A stretch of 64,000 nucleotides of DNA from Methylomonas albis (GTDB lineage: Bacteria > Pseudomonadota > Gammaproteobacteria > Methylococcales > Methylomonadaceae). This document shows positions 23,591 through 32,473 of this stretch, one piece after another; position 1 is the stretch's first letter, and every line of letters starts with the position of its first letter. The notes under the pieces are model-generated. The model saw only the letters and a list, made by a program, of their open reading frames with translations. It did not search any database and had not been told where the DNA came from. The position numbers were made by a program, and so were the translations under genes. Where the stretch lies: NCBI RefSeq assembly GCF_014850955.1, contig NZ_JACXSS010000001.1, positions 2,170,001 through 2,234,000 on the forward strand. The letters are read 5' to 3'.

Positions 23591-24530
23591 CGCAAGCTCG
23601 CCGTAATGGTGTTGAGGCGAGTTTACGATGATGCCGAAAATTCTATATGTTGGAAAAACGCTTGTTTTGGCTCTTTTACCTTGATTTGTCAACTTTGGCA
23701 GGTGTAACAACAAATGTTCGCTTGGCATCACGTTAGGATGTCAAGCCAAAAATTAGCGCTTAGATTAATTGGAATGTTTGACGGAGTATCTTTATGAAGA
23801 CAAGCCGAGCTGATCACGCCGGTTCACAAGGTTAACTCAAACACGATTTTCAAGTAATTAAGCCCGCCTTCGGCAGTTGTTGCTTGGTATAGGATTTAGT
23901 ATAAGTATGAATTTGCATATATAAAAATCCCTTTAAAAACAATGAGCACGCTCTGCTGCATCATCGGTGTGTGTTGCATGGTGTTGCCGTTCTTGCTGTC
24001 TTGAGATTTATCGATGTTCATTTATGAGCAAATTTGTCTTGAGTTCTAAATCGAGTTTAACTTGTCGATTCGTCAAACAATCGTATTTAAAACGCCCTTA
24101 CATGCCTGCATAGCGAACGATTGTAGACTGTCGGATTTAGCGCGAGTTTTGTATCAACAGGTTGCAACGATTGGGGCATTAATCCGGGTTAATCCTGGAT
24201 GGACAGCTGTCCGCGGGCATAAATTAGCCGCTTCCGTCGGGACTTTATCTGATGCTATTGTCGCTTGGGACGCCTTTAAAAACCAGCTCGAATCAAGACA
24301 AGGCTTTTGAGCTGCAGGCGGAACAAGTAAATTAAGGCATAAGATTTGGTAATAGCGGCGTCGGATAAACATCCGCTGGCCGAGCTATCCGGTAAGCAGG
24401 TAGTTCTTCAGCTTATCTGAAAGAGAGGGCTATCAAAAATGAAATGGACTGTAATAATGGCTTCTCGGTCATGGGCGAATAAGCCATATCGTTAGGGTAA
24501 GAAATCTATTGTATTTCAAGCAAGAGTATT
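23591..24530. other. 940-base stretch at the edge of the conjugative-element relic
   Basis: No well-supported gene. One ORF of 82 codons (TTG start at 24062) is listed separately. I looked for an integrase end, tRNA 3' end or direct repeat marking an attachment site and found none. Base composition is more AT-rich than the flanks around 23860-24060. Confidence 0.4.
24062..24310 (+). CDS. Small hypothetical ORF (doubtful)
   Basis: An 82-codon ORF with a TTG start and no clear ribosome site. The translation is moderately protein-like (L-S-D-L-A-R-V-L-Y-Q-Q-V near residue 23; A-I-V-A-W-D-A-F-K-N-Q-L near 65). It matches nothing I know. It could be a remnant of a gene lost when the element decayed. 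Confidence 0.25.
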   Translation: MSIRQTIVFKTPLHACIANDCRLSDLARVLYQQVATIGALIRVNPGWTAVRGHKLAASVGTLSDAIVAWDAFKNQLESRQGF

Positions 24531-24559
24531 TGAGGTCAAGGCTTAAAGCCTTGACCTCA
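24531..24559 (-). terminator. Large hairpin just beyond the cysteine desulfurase gene
   Basis: TGAGGTCAAGGCTT and AAGCCTTGACCTCA are perfect complements of 14 bases around a single A. It lies six bases past the stop codon of the minus-strand sulfur operon, so it is probably its transcription end. The T-tract on the minus strand is weak (AATACT), so efficiency is uncertain. Confidence 0.6.
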
Positions 24560-24564
24560 AAATG

Positions 24565-26214
24565 TTAACCCAAAAATCGCCGTGTGGTGCACTGCAGGCG
24601 CTTCAGGGTTGCCGATAACCTATCGATTTCCTCATAGGTGTTATAAAACGCCAAAGAAGGCCGAACGGTCGTTTCCAGACCGAAGCGGCGCAGTATTGGT
24701 TGTGCGCAATGGTGGCCGGACCTTACGGCGATACCGACCTCATTCAAGGTTTTGCCAATGTCTTGAGTGCTATGACCATCCATTACAAACGAGACCACAC
24801 TGGTCTTTTCCGGCGCGGTGCCGATCAAACGCACACCAGGGATGGCTTGCAAGGCATGCATGGTGTAAACCAGCAGTTCATGCTCGTAGCGGGCCACATT
24901 TTCGATGCCGATCTTATTCAGATATTCCAGCGCCGCTCCCAAGCCCACCGCGTCGGCAATATTGCCGGTGCCGGCTTCGAATTTGGCGGGTGCCGGTTGG
25001 TAGACGGTTTTCTCGAAGGTGACGTCTTCGATCATATTCCCGCCGCCTTGCCAAGGCTGGGTAGCCTCCAGAACTTCCGCTTTACCGTACAGCACGCCGA
25101 TACCGGTCGGGCCGAAGATTTTGTGACCGGAAAACGCCAGCCAATCGCAATCCAAGGTCTGTACATCAACCTTCAAATGCGACACCGATTGCGCGCCGTC
25201 TAAAAGTACCTTAGCGCCTGCCCTATGAGCCAGTTCGATCATTTCCTGCGCCGGTGTGACAGTACCCAAGGCATTCGAGACCTGCGTAAACGACACCAAT
25301 TTGGTTTTGGCACTCAGCAGTTTTTGATACTCGGACAAAATCACTTGGCCGTTATCATCGACAGGAATCACTCTGAGTACCGCACCGGTTTCCGCGCACA
25401 GTTGCTGCCAGGGCACGATGTTGGCGTGATGTTCCAGCCAGCTGATGACGATCTCGTCGCCCGCGCCAATGTTTTGCTTACCCCAACTTTTGGCTACCAG
25501 ATTGATGGCTTCAGTAGCGCCACGCACGAAGACCACTTCATCGGCGGACGAGGCATTGATAAAACGCGCGACGATTTGCCGCGCGCCTTCATAGGCATCG
25601 GTCGCACGTGCCGCCAATTCATGCGCGGCGCGGTGAATGTTGGAATTTTCGTGCTGATAAAACTCGGAAATCCGATCAATCACCACCTGCGGCTTTTGCG
25701 TGGTCGCTGCGTTATCCAGCCAGGCCAGCGGGTAACCATTCACGCGCTCTTGCAAAATTGGAAAGTCTCGCCGCACAGCATGCACATCAAATGGCGGATG
25801 CGCAGAGCCTAAACCGGGTATTTGCGCCGCGCGAGCCAATTCCGATACGTCGTTTAAAAAATAAAACGATGAAGCGCTGGGCGTGGTGGGCTGACTCTTA
25901 CCAAACGGTGTGGCAAGGGCGGTTTGCAAATCCGCTGTGCCGGGCAACGCAAAACTGCGCTGCACCAAGGCCGAAATAGCCGAGTCGTCGATACCAGGCC
26001 GGGAGTCGAAACCGGAACTGACGTTGTTAAAAGGTACGGCAGTTGCCGCCGAGACCGGCTCGGTATCGATGGCTTCGCCAGCATTAGGCACTTCCCGAAA
26101 AAACTGATTGGCCAGGCGCGTCAGTTCGGCGGTGTCCGGCAAGCCGTCGGGCACCGTGCCGCCGCTCAGCGCTTGCTGCGCCAAGCCAGCCAGGTCACTG
26201 TTATTGGTAGTCAT
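24565..26214 (-). CDS. Encapsulin-cargo cysteine desulfurase with long N-terminal targeting region
   Basis: A 549-residue PLP enzyme converting cysteine to alanine plus persulfide sulfur. The SufS-like domain starts near residue 142; PLP Lys is K365 (S-G-H-K), the catalytic Cys is C503 (S-G-H-H-C-A-Q-P). The first ~140 residues are extra relative to SufS (~400 aa), of low complexity, with short repeated amphipathic motifs (L-A-G-L-A-Q-Q-A-L, L-T-R-L-A-N-Q-F-F, I-S-A-L-V-Q-R-S-F). Family 2A encapsulins load cysteine desulfurases through such disordered N-termini. It overlaps the shell gene by 14 bases. Sulfur storage inside the shell is known for related systems and inferred here. Confidence 0.92.
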   Translation of the reverse strand: MTTNNSDLAGLAQQALSGGTVPDGLPDTAELTRLANQFFREVPNAGEAIDTEPVSAATAVPFNNVSSGFDSRPGIDDSAISALVQRSFALPGTADLQTALATPFGKSQPTTPSASSFYFLNDVSELARAAQIPGLGSAHPPFDVHAVRRDFPILQERVNGYPLAWLDNAATTQKPQVVIDRISEFYQHENSNIHRAAHELAARATDAYEGARQIVARFINASSADEVVFVRGATEAINLVAKSWGKQNIGAGDEIVISWLEHHANIVPWQQLCAETGAVLRVIPVDDNGQVILSEYQKLLSAKTKLVSFTQVSNALGTVTPAQEMIELAHRAGAKVLLDGAQSVSHLKVDVQTLDCDWLAFSGHKIFGPTGIGVLYGKAEVLEATQPWQGGGNMIEDVTFEKTVYQPAPAKFEAGTGNIADAVGLGAALEYLNKIGIENVARYEHELLVYTMHALQAIPGVRLIGTAPEKTSVVSFVMDGHSTQDIGKTLNEVGIAVRSGHHCAQPILRRFGLETTVRPSLAFYNTYEEIDRLSATLKRLQCTTRRFLG

Positions 26215-27118
26215 AGTAGTTGCCTATTTCGACATTCTCCAATACGCCGATGGCATCTTCGGTCAACACGGCCAGCGAGCAATACAGGGATACTAGGTAG
26301 GACGCGATAGCCTTGTGGTTGATGCCCATGAAACGCACGGACAGGCCCATGCTCAGTTCGTCGGTCAGATTGGGTTGATACAAACCGACCACGCCTTGCC
26401 GGCTTTCGCCGGTGCGCAACAGCAGAATGTTGGTTTTGCCGTTGGTTATTTTCAGTTTGTCGGTCGGAATCAAGGGCAGGCCGCGCCAGGTTAAAAATTG
26501 GGAACCGAACATGGAAATGGTTGGCGGCGGTGTACCACGGCGAGTGGCCTCGCGGCCGAACGCGGCGATGGCGCGAGGGTGGGCCAGGAAGAAAGCAGGC
26601 TCTTTCCAGACTCGGGCAATCAACTCGTCCAGGTCGTCCGGGGTTGGCGAGCCTTTGCGGGTTTGCACTTTTTGCGATGGCGCGACGTTGTTTAACAAGC
26701 CGTATTCGGTGTTGTTGATCAGCTCGCTTTCTTGGCGTTCTTTTACGGTTTCGATGGTCAATCGCAGCTGCTCGTGGATTTGGTTGTATGGGCTGCTGTA
26801 CAAATCAGCGACGCGGGTGTGAACGTCCAATACGGTGTTGACCGCGTTCAGGCGATATTCACGGCCCCATTCTTCGTAATCCACATAGGTTTGCGGCAAT
26901 ACTTTCTCATCCAGACTAGAACAGTCGACCGCGATGCTGGTTTCGCTTTTAACTTTGTTGACCCGGTAAATACCCGCTTCGACCGGGACCCAGTGCATCA
27001 AATGCACCAGCCAGCGCGGGGTGATAGTACCCATCATGGGCACGGTTTTGGTGGCGTTGGATAAGGTGCGCGCAGCGACGTCGCCTAACGCGGTATGGGC
27101 TTGATGGATGTCTGACAT
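26201..27118 (-). CDS. srpI: Family 2A encapsulin shell protein
   Basis: A 305-residue HK97-fold shell protein of the SrpI type. Recognised by the N-terminal H-T-A-L-G-D-V-A-A-R-T-L-S-N-A-T-K-T, the central W-V-P-V-E-A-G-I-Y-R-V-N and the C-terminal L-S-M-G-L-S-V-R-F-M-G-I-N-H-K-A. It self-assembles into a protein cage; related systems in cyanobacteria and Acinetobacter store elemental sulfur made by the enclosed cysteine desulfurase. That enzyme is encoded directly downstream and overlapping. Upstream, serine acetyltransferase and cysteine synthase supply cysteine, which makes a complete cassette. Confidence 0.93.
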   Translation of the reverse strand: MSDIHQAHTALGDVAARTLSNATKTVPMMGTITPRWLVHLMHWVPVEAGIYRVNKVKSETSIAVDCSSLDEKVLPQTYVDYEEWGREYRLNAVNTVLDVHTRVADLYSSPYNQIHEQLRLTIETVKERQESELINNTEYGLLNNVAPSQKVQTRKGSPTPDDLDELIARVWKEPAFFLAHPRAIAAFGREATRRGTPPPTISMFGSQFLTWRGLPLIPTDKLKITNGKTNILLLRTGESRQGVVGLYQPNLTDELSMGLSVRFMGINHKAIASYLVSLYCSLAVLTEDAIGVLENVEIGNYYDYQ

Positions 27119-27216
27119 GGTGATTTTCCTTTCTTAGTGGGTGGTGGTTTGTTAAACGTGTTTTTAGTTACGGATTAAGTGGGTGGCTTCAAAAATATCC
27201 GGATTGCTTTTGCCTC

Positions 27217-28146
27217 CTAAATCCCGCCGCCGCCGGCAAAGACTTCGGTTCGATTCTGACCCTGGCTGACCAGACTGTCGGGCGGGACGCTGTGGGTTAG
27301 CCAGACGTTACCGCCTATCGTCGAGCCGTGGCCGATGGTGATTCGGCCCAAAATGGTGGCGCCGGCGTAAATCACCACATCGTCTTCGACGATGGGATGG
27401 CGGGCGTGGCCCTTGACCAGAATGCCGTTGTCGTCCTTGTCAAAGCGTTTGGCACCCAGCGTGACAGCTTGATACAAGCGCACCCGACGGCCGATGATCG
27501 CGGTTTCGCCTATCACCACGCCGGTGCCGTGATCGATAAAAAAACTTTCGCCAATTTGCGCGCCCGGATGGATGTCGACACCGGTGGCGGAATGCGCCAC
27601 TTCGCTAATGACTCTCGCCACTAAAGGCATACCTAGCTCGTACAGCGCATGCGCCAAGCGATGATGGATCACGGCGGTAATGCCGGGATAACAAACCAAC
27701 ACTTCGTCGGAGCAACGCGCTGCCGGGTCGCCTTCGTAGGCGGCTTGAATGTCGCTGTCGATCAACTTCCGCACGCTGGGTAGCAGTGCTGCGAATTGAC
27801 GCGTGATGTCTGAGGCCTGACTATGCGTATCTAGGGACAGGCCGTGCTGTTCGGCAATGAATTGCAATTCCAGGCTAATTTGTCGGTGCAATTGGCGGAG
27901 CAGTGAGTCCAGCGTATGGCCGACGAAATAATCGATGCCTTCGTCGGTGAGGTCGGGCATCCCCAGCCGATTGGGGAAAAGCGCCGCGCCCAGATTGTCG
28001 ACGATTTGACTCAACACCTTGCGCGATGGCAATTTGGGCGGATGTTCGCGGCGATGGCGATTTTCCAGGGATTGCAGACGCAATTCGCGCAATTCGGCGA
28101 CCAATGCATCTATTTCCCAGCGTTGGCCGTTTTCGCTTGAGGTCAT
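27217..28146 (-). CDS. epsC: Serine O-acetyltransferase (EpsC/SrpH type)
   Basis: A 309-residue enzyme making O-acetylserine from serine and acetyl-CoA. The C-terminal left-handed beta-helix hexapeptide repeats are clear: [37 protein letters not shown]. The catalytic His is in D-H-G-T-G. The N-terminal helical domain is longer than in E. coli CysE, as in the EpsC group. The start overlaps the cysK stop (ATGA). There is a 98-base gap before the encapsulin gene. Confidence 0.9.
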   Translation of the reverse strand: MTSSENGQRWEIDALVAELRELRLQSLENRHRREHPPKLPSRKVLSQIVDNLGAALFPNRLGMPDLTDEGIDYFVGHTLDSLLRQLHRQISLELQFIAEQHGLSLDTHSQASDITRQFAALLPSVRKLIDSDIQAAYEGDPAARCSDEVLVCYPGITAVIHHRLAHALYELGMPLVARVISEVAHSATGVDIHPGAQIGESFFIDHGTGVVIGETAIIGRRVRLYQAVTLGAKRFDKDDNGILVKGHARHPIVEDDVVIYAGATILGRITIGHGSTIGGNVWLTHSVPPDSLVSQGQNRTEVFAGGGGI

Positions 28147-29120
28147 AGCGCTACACCTTGCGGGTCGAATAGGCCTTCAAACAAGGTCGAACTCAAATAA
28201 CGCTCGCCGGAATCCGGCAAGATGACGACGATGGTTTTGCCTTCGTTTTCCGGACGCTTTGCCACGCGGACGGCCACGGCCACTGCTGCGCCACAGGAAA
28301 TGCCGGCCAGAATGCCTTCCTCGCGCGCCAGCCGCCGGGCGTAGTTAATGGCATCGTCGTTGCTCACCAGGGCGATCTCGTCCACTAGCGACAAATCCAA
28401 TACCTCCGGTACGAAACCAGCGCCTATCCCTTGAATTTTGTGAGGCGCCGGTTGCAGCGGCTCTCCGGCGCGAAACTGAGTCAATATCGGACTGGCCTCG
28501 GGTTCTACTGCAATAGAAACGATGGGTTTGCCTTGTGTAAATTTGATATACCGCGAAATGCCGGTAATCGTGCCGCCGGTGCCGACGCCGGACACTAAAA
28601 TGTCGATGGCACCGTCGCTGTCGGTCCAGATTTCCGGGCCGGTGGTGAGTTCGTGGATGCTGGGGTTGGCGGGGTTTTTAAACTGTTGCAGCAATACATA
28701 GCGGTCCGGATCGGATGCGGCAATTTCTTCGGCTTTGGCAATCGCGCCTTTCATGCCTTTGGCACCCTCGGTGAGGATCAGTTTGGCGCCGTATGCCACC
28801 AATAATTTGCGCCGTTCCAGACTCATGGTTTCCGGCATGGTCAGGGTCAGTGGAATACCGCGCGCGGCGGCCACGAAGGCTAGGGCGATGCCGGTATTGC
28901 CACTAGTGGGTTCTATCAGTTCTTTGCCGTCGGTGAGCAGACCGCGCTGCTGGGCGTCGTTGATCATGGCCACACCGATGCGGCATTTCACGGAATAGGC
29001 TGGATTGCGGCCTTCGATTTTGGCTAGCAAAGTCACTGGTGCGCCGTCGGTAATGCGGTTTAGCCGGACTAAAGGCGTATTACCTATCGATTGCGAGTTG
29101 TCTGGATACCAATGTGTCAT
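28143..29120 (-). CDS. cysK: Cysteine synthase A (O-acetylserine sulfhydrylase)
   Basis: A 325-residue PLP enzyme converting O-acetylserine and sulfide to cysteine. PLP Lys is K45 in P-A-Y-S-V-K-C-R; the substrate loop T-S-G-N-T-G and the PLP phosphate loop G-T-G-G-T follow. The ORF opens at 29156, but the ATG at 29120 with AGGGAG upstream and the usual N-terminus ([10 protein letters not shown]) set the start. It is first in the cassette and is preceded by the terminator-containing leader. The expected K-S-V-K-D-R is K-to-Y and D-to-C altered, a common variant. Confidence 0.92.
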   Translation of the reverse strand: MTHWYPDNSQSIGNTPLVRLNRITDGAPVTLLAKIEGRNPAYSVKCRIGVAMINDAQQRGLLTDGKELIEPTSGNTGIALAFVAAARGIPLTLTMPETMSLERRKLLVAYGAKLILTEGAKGMKGAIAKAEEIAASDPDRYVLLQQFKNPANPSIHELTTGPEIWTDSDGAIDILVSGVGTGGTITGISRYIKFTQGKPIVSIAVEPEASPILTQFRAGEPLQPAPHKIQGIGAGFVPEVLDLSLVDEIALVSNDDAINYARRLAREEGILAGISCGAAVAVAVRVAKRPENEGKTIVVILPDSGERYLSSTLFEGLFDPQGVAL

Positions 29121-29154
29121 GGCGGTATTACTCCCTTTTGGTTTTCTGCGGGCC

Positions 29155-29191
29155 AAAAAAAAGCCAGCAGCCTGCTTAGGCGTACTGGCTT
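29155..29191 (-). terminator. Intrinsic terminator inside the cysK leader (attenuator candidate)
   Basis: On the minus strand AAGCCAG, GTA-type internal loop, GCCT paired with AGGC around a 4-base loop, CTGGCTT, then eight T (A run at 29155-29162 on the plus strand). It ends only 34 bases before the cysK start codon, too close for another full promoter. A 4-base stem (CCGG-ACCA-CCGG) lies immediately upstream in the RNA. No start codon is found for a leader peptide, so control would act on the RNA itself. Confidence 0.65.
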
Positions 29192-29217
29192 CCGGTGGTC
29201 CGGTCAGCGATTTTTTT

Positions 29218-29247
29218 AAAATACTTGGTTTAAACGAAGGCTGTCAA
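29218..29247 (-). promoter_or_regulatory. Sigma-70-like promoter of the cysK-encapsulin operon
   Basis: Minus strand: TTGACA (29247-29242), 18-base spacer, TATTTT (29223-29218). The -35 is perfect and the -10 has good core bases. Transcription would begin near 29211, placing the terminator hairpin within the first ~55 bases of an approximately 90-base leader. The rest of 29248-29452 is AT-rich and could hold CysB sites; none can be defined. Confidence 0.6.
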
Positions 29248-29452
29248 TACAGGTACGGGCAGCTTAGGTTTACTTAATGCTTATTTGAGATATATAAATC
29301 TAAAAATATGATTTACCTCGTTGCTCAGCGCGTATTGCGGTTGTATGGGTATCTATAAGTCTTTGTTTTTGTGGGGAAGGCCGCATAATTAAGCTTCTTG
29401 CGTTCGCTCTTATGATAAATATAGAAATTGAAACGCAAATTCCTGCTTGATT

Positions 29453-30355
29453 TTAATATGCTTGTTCTTTGGCGGCTTTGGAAAGCAGCTCGTTAATGAA
29501 ATATTGCAAATACGTCGGTAGATATAATTGCTTCAAATAGGCGATCTTCGTTACCGAGCGCGGAATCAGGTGCGACAAATCCCTGGCGACCAGATCGTTG
29601 TCGTTGCGCGATTCATAAGAGGTGCCGGCGATAATCCCCACTCCCAAGCCCAGCCTGACATAGGTCTTGATAATGTCGGAATCAGCGGCGGACAAGGTAA
29701 TATCCAGTTCTTTACCGGCGCTCTTAAAAGCTTTTTCGATAGTCGAGCGGCCGGTATAGCCTTGCGAGTAAGTCAAAATCGGAAACGCGGCCAGCCGACC
29801 CAGCGTCACATCGCCTTGCGCCAAGGGATGATGACGCGGCACCACCGCAATGTGTTGCCATTCGTAGCAGGATTTGACGACTAATTTCTCGTCTTCGTCC
29901 AGTTTTTCGGTACAGATGGCGATGTCGGCTCGATGCTGATGGAGTTGCTCTATTAATTCCTGTGGCGAGGATTGCACCATGTAAATGGTGATGCCCGGAT
30001 ATTTCTCCCGGAATTTTTGCACAGGTCCCGGGAGCAAATATTTGGCTTGAGTATGGGTAGTGGCGATGTGTAAGGCGCCGTTGCGATTTTCACGAAAATC
30101 GTCGGCTATGGACAGGATGTTTTTTTTGGCTTGATTGATTCTATCCACCTGTTCCATAACCTGCTCGCCAAGCGGCGTCAAGCCCAGCAACTTTTTGCCG
30201 TGTCGTTCGTACAGCGGCGAGCCCAATTCCTCCTCCAGCATCTGCAACTGCCGGCTGGCGGCAGACTGCACCACATGCATAATTTCCGCTGCTTTGGATT
30301 GGTTGAACTGGGTGTCTTTGAGGACGCGCAATAATTCAAGCTGATTGAGATTCAT
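29453..30355 (-). CDS. cysB: CysB-type LysR family regulator
   Basis: A 300-residue LysR regulator. The N-terminal winged helix has N-L-N-Q-L-E-L-L, F-N-Q-S-K-A-A-E-I-M-H-V-V-Q-S-A-A-S-R-Q. The effector domain carries the CysB hallmark A-T-T-H-T-Q-A-K-Y near residue 98 and I-I-A-G-T-S-Y. CysB proteins activate sulfur-assimilation genes in response to O-acetylserine or N-acetylserine; here it sits between the transporter genes and cysK, and both are likely targets. It is somewhat shorter than the ~324-residue E. coli protein. Confidence 0.9.
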   Translation of the reverse strand: MNLNQLELLRVLKDTQFNQSKAAEIMHVVQSAASRQLQMLEEELGSPLYERHGKKLLGLTPLGEQVMEQVDRINQAKKNILSIADDFRENRNGALHIATTHTQAKYLLPGPVQKFREKYPGITIYMVQSSPQELIEQLHQHRADIAICTEKLDEDEKLVVKSCYEWQHIAVVPRHHPLAQGDVTLGRLAAFPILTYSQGYTGRSTIEKAFKSAGKELDITLSAADSDIIKTYVRLGLGVGIIAGTSYESRNDNDLVARDLSHLIPRSVTKIAYLKQLYLPTYLQYFINELLSKAAKEQAY

Positions 30356-30461
30356 ACCGAGCTTTCCGTGGGGTGATGTGAGCGATCAATGCAAGGCACG
30401 CGAAGCGTGCTTACTGCTGCTTGGCTATACTGCCGATAGCCAGAACTTGTCGGGTTTTCTG

Positions 30462-31505
30462 TCAATTGAACCAGTGAGCCTGCTTGATATGCACCGCCAC
30501 CCGGTCACCCTTGGTTAAATTCAGTTCTCTGAAGCGTTCGTTGGGCATTTCCGCATACAGCGTCGCACCGGAGCCGTTGTGCTGCGGGTTGAACAGCTCC
30601 ACCCGAATGGTTGCCCCCAGATGTTGCCAGTCTTTCAAAGTCACCGGTGAGCCGGAAGCGTCTTCGGCTTTAACGATGTCGATATGATGCGGGCGGACGT
30701 GCGCGAAGATGCCTTGCGGTTTTTCCGCCAGAATACCGGCACGTTGCAGCCAGTTACTTTCGGTTTCCGAGAGGTCGAAGATATTGGTTTGGCCGATGAA
30801 TTTGGAAACAAAGGCATTGGCCGGATGATCGTAAATATCGGCCGGCGCGCCTTGTTGTTCGATACGGCCTTGATTCAATACCACCACCTGGCTGGCTACT
30901 TCCATCGCCTCTTCCTGATCGTGGGTCACAAAAATACTGGTGACATGCAATTCCTGATGCAAATTTCGTAGCCATTGCCGCAGATCTTTACGCACACTGG
31001 CGTCCAACGCGCCGAACGGTTCGTCCAGTAACAATACGCTGGGTTCCACCGCCAGGGCTCTAGCTAAAGCTATCCGCTGCCGCTGTCCGCCCGACAATTG
31101 ATCCGGGAAGCGGTCGGCCAGCCAATCCAGTTGCACCAACTCCAGCAAGGAGTGCACTTTTTTGCTGATAAAGGCTTCGGTAGGCCGTTCTTTGCGCGGC
31201 TTGACCCGCAACCCGAAAGCGATGTTGTCAAACACCGTCATATGCCGGAACAAGGCGTAGTGTTGAAACACAAAACCGATGCCGCGCCGGCTGACATGTT
31301 GTTCAGTCTTGTCTTCGCCGCTGAGCAGCACCCGGCCGAAATCCGGGGTTTCCAGGCCTGCGATGATGCGCAGCAAGGTGGTTTTGCCGCAGCCGGATGG
31401 GCCCAATAAGGCCACCAGCTCGCCTTCCGGAATTTCCAAGTTGACGTCGTACAAGGCGGCAAATTTGCCGAAATTTTTGCTGATATTGTTAAGCAGAATA
31501 CTCAT
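30462..31505 (-). CDS. cysA: Sulfate/thiosulfate ABC transporter ATP-binding protein
   Basis: A 347-residue ABC ATPase of the CysA type. Walker A is G-P-S-G-C-G-K-T-T near residues 34-42, ABC signature L-S-G-G-Q-R-Q-R, Walker [13 protein letters not shown]-loop [11 protein letters not shown]-terminal TOBE-like regulatory domain follows. It energises the CysT-CysW permease for sulfate uptake. No strong ribosome site is seen before the ATG, and the 96-base gap to cysW contains a tandem repeat. Substrate-binding protein (sbp/cysP) is not in the window. Confidence 0.92.
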   Translation of the reverse strand: MSILLNNISKNFGKFAALYDVNLEIPEGELVALLGPSGCGKTTLLRIIAGLETPDFGRVLLSGEDKTEQHVSRRGIGFVFQHYALFRHMTVFDNIAFGLRVKPRKERPTEAFISKKVHSLLELVQLDWLADRFPDQLSGGQRQRIALARALAVEPSVLLLDEPFGALDASVRKDLRQWLRNLHQELHVTSIFVTHDQEEAMEVASQVVVLNQGRIEQQGAPADIYDHPANAFVSKFIGQTNIFDLSETESNWLQRAGILAEKPQGIFAHVRPHHIDIVKAEDASGSPVTLKDWQHLGATIRVELFNPQHNGSGATLYAEMPNERFRELNLTKGDRVAVHIKQAHWFN

Positions 31506-31550
31506 GTTTTTGTCTCATAAAGGCTGTGAATCGGACGCGAGAACGCCTAG

Positions 31551-31606
31551 TCTTTTCGTCTTTTCGTCTTTTCGTCTTTTCGTCTTTTCGTCTTTTCGTC
31601 TTTAGG
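31551..31606. repeat. 8-bp tandem repeat between cysW and cysA
   Basis: Six perfect copies of TCTTTTCG (31551-31598) followed by one imperfect copy (TCTTTAGG). On the coding strand it reads CGAAAAGA, purine-rich, starting at the cysW stop codon and ending ~45 bases before the cysA start. Unit number could vary by slippage and would alter the spacing and the mRNA structure between the two genes. Confidence 0.95.
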
Positions 31607-32465
31607 TCCTGGCCTGTTTCCATTCCAAAAAGCTTTTTAAAACCAACGTGACGATGGCCAGGCAGGCTAATATCGAGGCGCTGGAAAATGCGCCGATCAC
31701 GTCGTAGTCGTTGTAACTGACCTCGACATGCAAGGGCAGGGTGTTGGTCACGCCGCGAATATGGCCGGACACCACCGATACCGCGCCGAATTCGCCCATT
31801 GCTCTGGCGTTGCATAGCAATACGCCGTACAGCAAAGCCCATTTGATATTGGGCAAAGTGACTTTGAAGAAGGTCTGCCAGCCGCTGGCACCCAGCGACA
31901 GCGCCGCTTCTTCTTCCTCGTTGCCCATTTCCTGCATTAGCGGAATCAGTTCGCGTGCGACAAAGGGGAAGGTGATAAAGATGGTTGCCAGCACGATGCC
32001 GGGCACCGCGAATATCACTTTAATATCATGTGCGGAAAACCAATGTCCGAACCAGCCTTGAGCGCCAAACATCAGCACAAAAATCAGTCCCGAAATAACC
32101 GGCGATACCGAGAAGGGCAGATCGATCAAGGTGGTCAATAAGCTTTTGCCCCAAAACTCGAAGCGGGTGATGGCCCAAGCCGCGGCGATGCCAAATACGG
32201 TATTCAGCGGTACAGTGATAAGTGCCACCAGCAAGGTCAGCTGCATCGCGGCGATGGCATCCGGTTGTGCCAGCGCCGTCCAATAGGCTTGCCAACCTTT
32301 GGAGAACGCCTGATACAACACCAAACCCAGCGGGACACAGAGAAACAACACAATAAAACCTACCGCGACGCCGACCAGGCCCCAGCGCACCCAAAACGGA
32401 TCGTGCAGTGCTTTGAAGTGTGCTTGGCCGGTGGCGTCGCTAATCACATGAACATTGGCGTGCAT
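31602..32465 (-). CDS. cysW: Sulfate ABC transporter permease CysW
   Basis: A 287-residue inner-membrane permease with about six transmembrane segments. The EAA-type coupling loop is around residues 187-205 ([17 protein letters not shown]). [15 protein letters not shown] is typical of CysW. It starts eight bases after the cysT stop, so the two are one transcription unit. Confidence 0.92.
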   Translation of the reverse strand: MHANVHVISDATGQAHFKALHDPFWVRWGLVGVAVGFIVLFLCVPLGLVLYQAFSKGWQAYWTALAQPDAIAAMQLTLLVALITVPLNTVFGIAAAWAITRFEFWGKSLLTTLIDLPFSVSPVISGLIFVLMFGAQGWFGHWFSAHDIKVIFAVPGIVLATIFITFPFVARELIPLMQEMGNEEEEAALSLGASGWQTFFKVTLPNIKWALLYGVLLCNARAMGEFGAVSVVSGHIRGVTNTLPLHVEVSYNDYDVIGAFSSASILACLAIVTLVLKSFLEWKQART

Positions 32466-32473
32466 GATGCCTC

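Noticed and set aside
29121-29217. Leader peptide as the basis of cysK attenuation
   Set aside because: One frame ends T-T-G-S-Q-Y-A at a stop inside the hairpin, which looked attractive, but it has no ATG, GTG or TTG after the upstream in-frame stop.
30391-30416. Hairpin GCACGC-GAA-GCGTGC between cysA and the CysB gene as terminator
   Set aside because: Only six pairs and no T-tract in the direction of transcription.
31489-31842. Minus-strand ORF running through the 8-bp repeat
   Set aside because: Translation of the repeat gives a Lys/Arg/Asp/Glu string in a different frame from cysW and cysA; it arises from the repeat itself.
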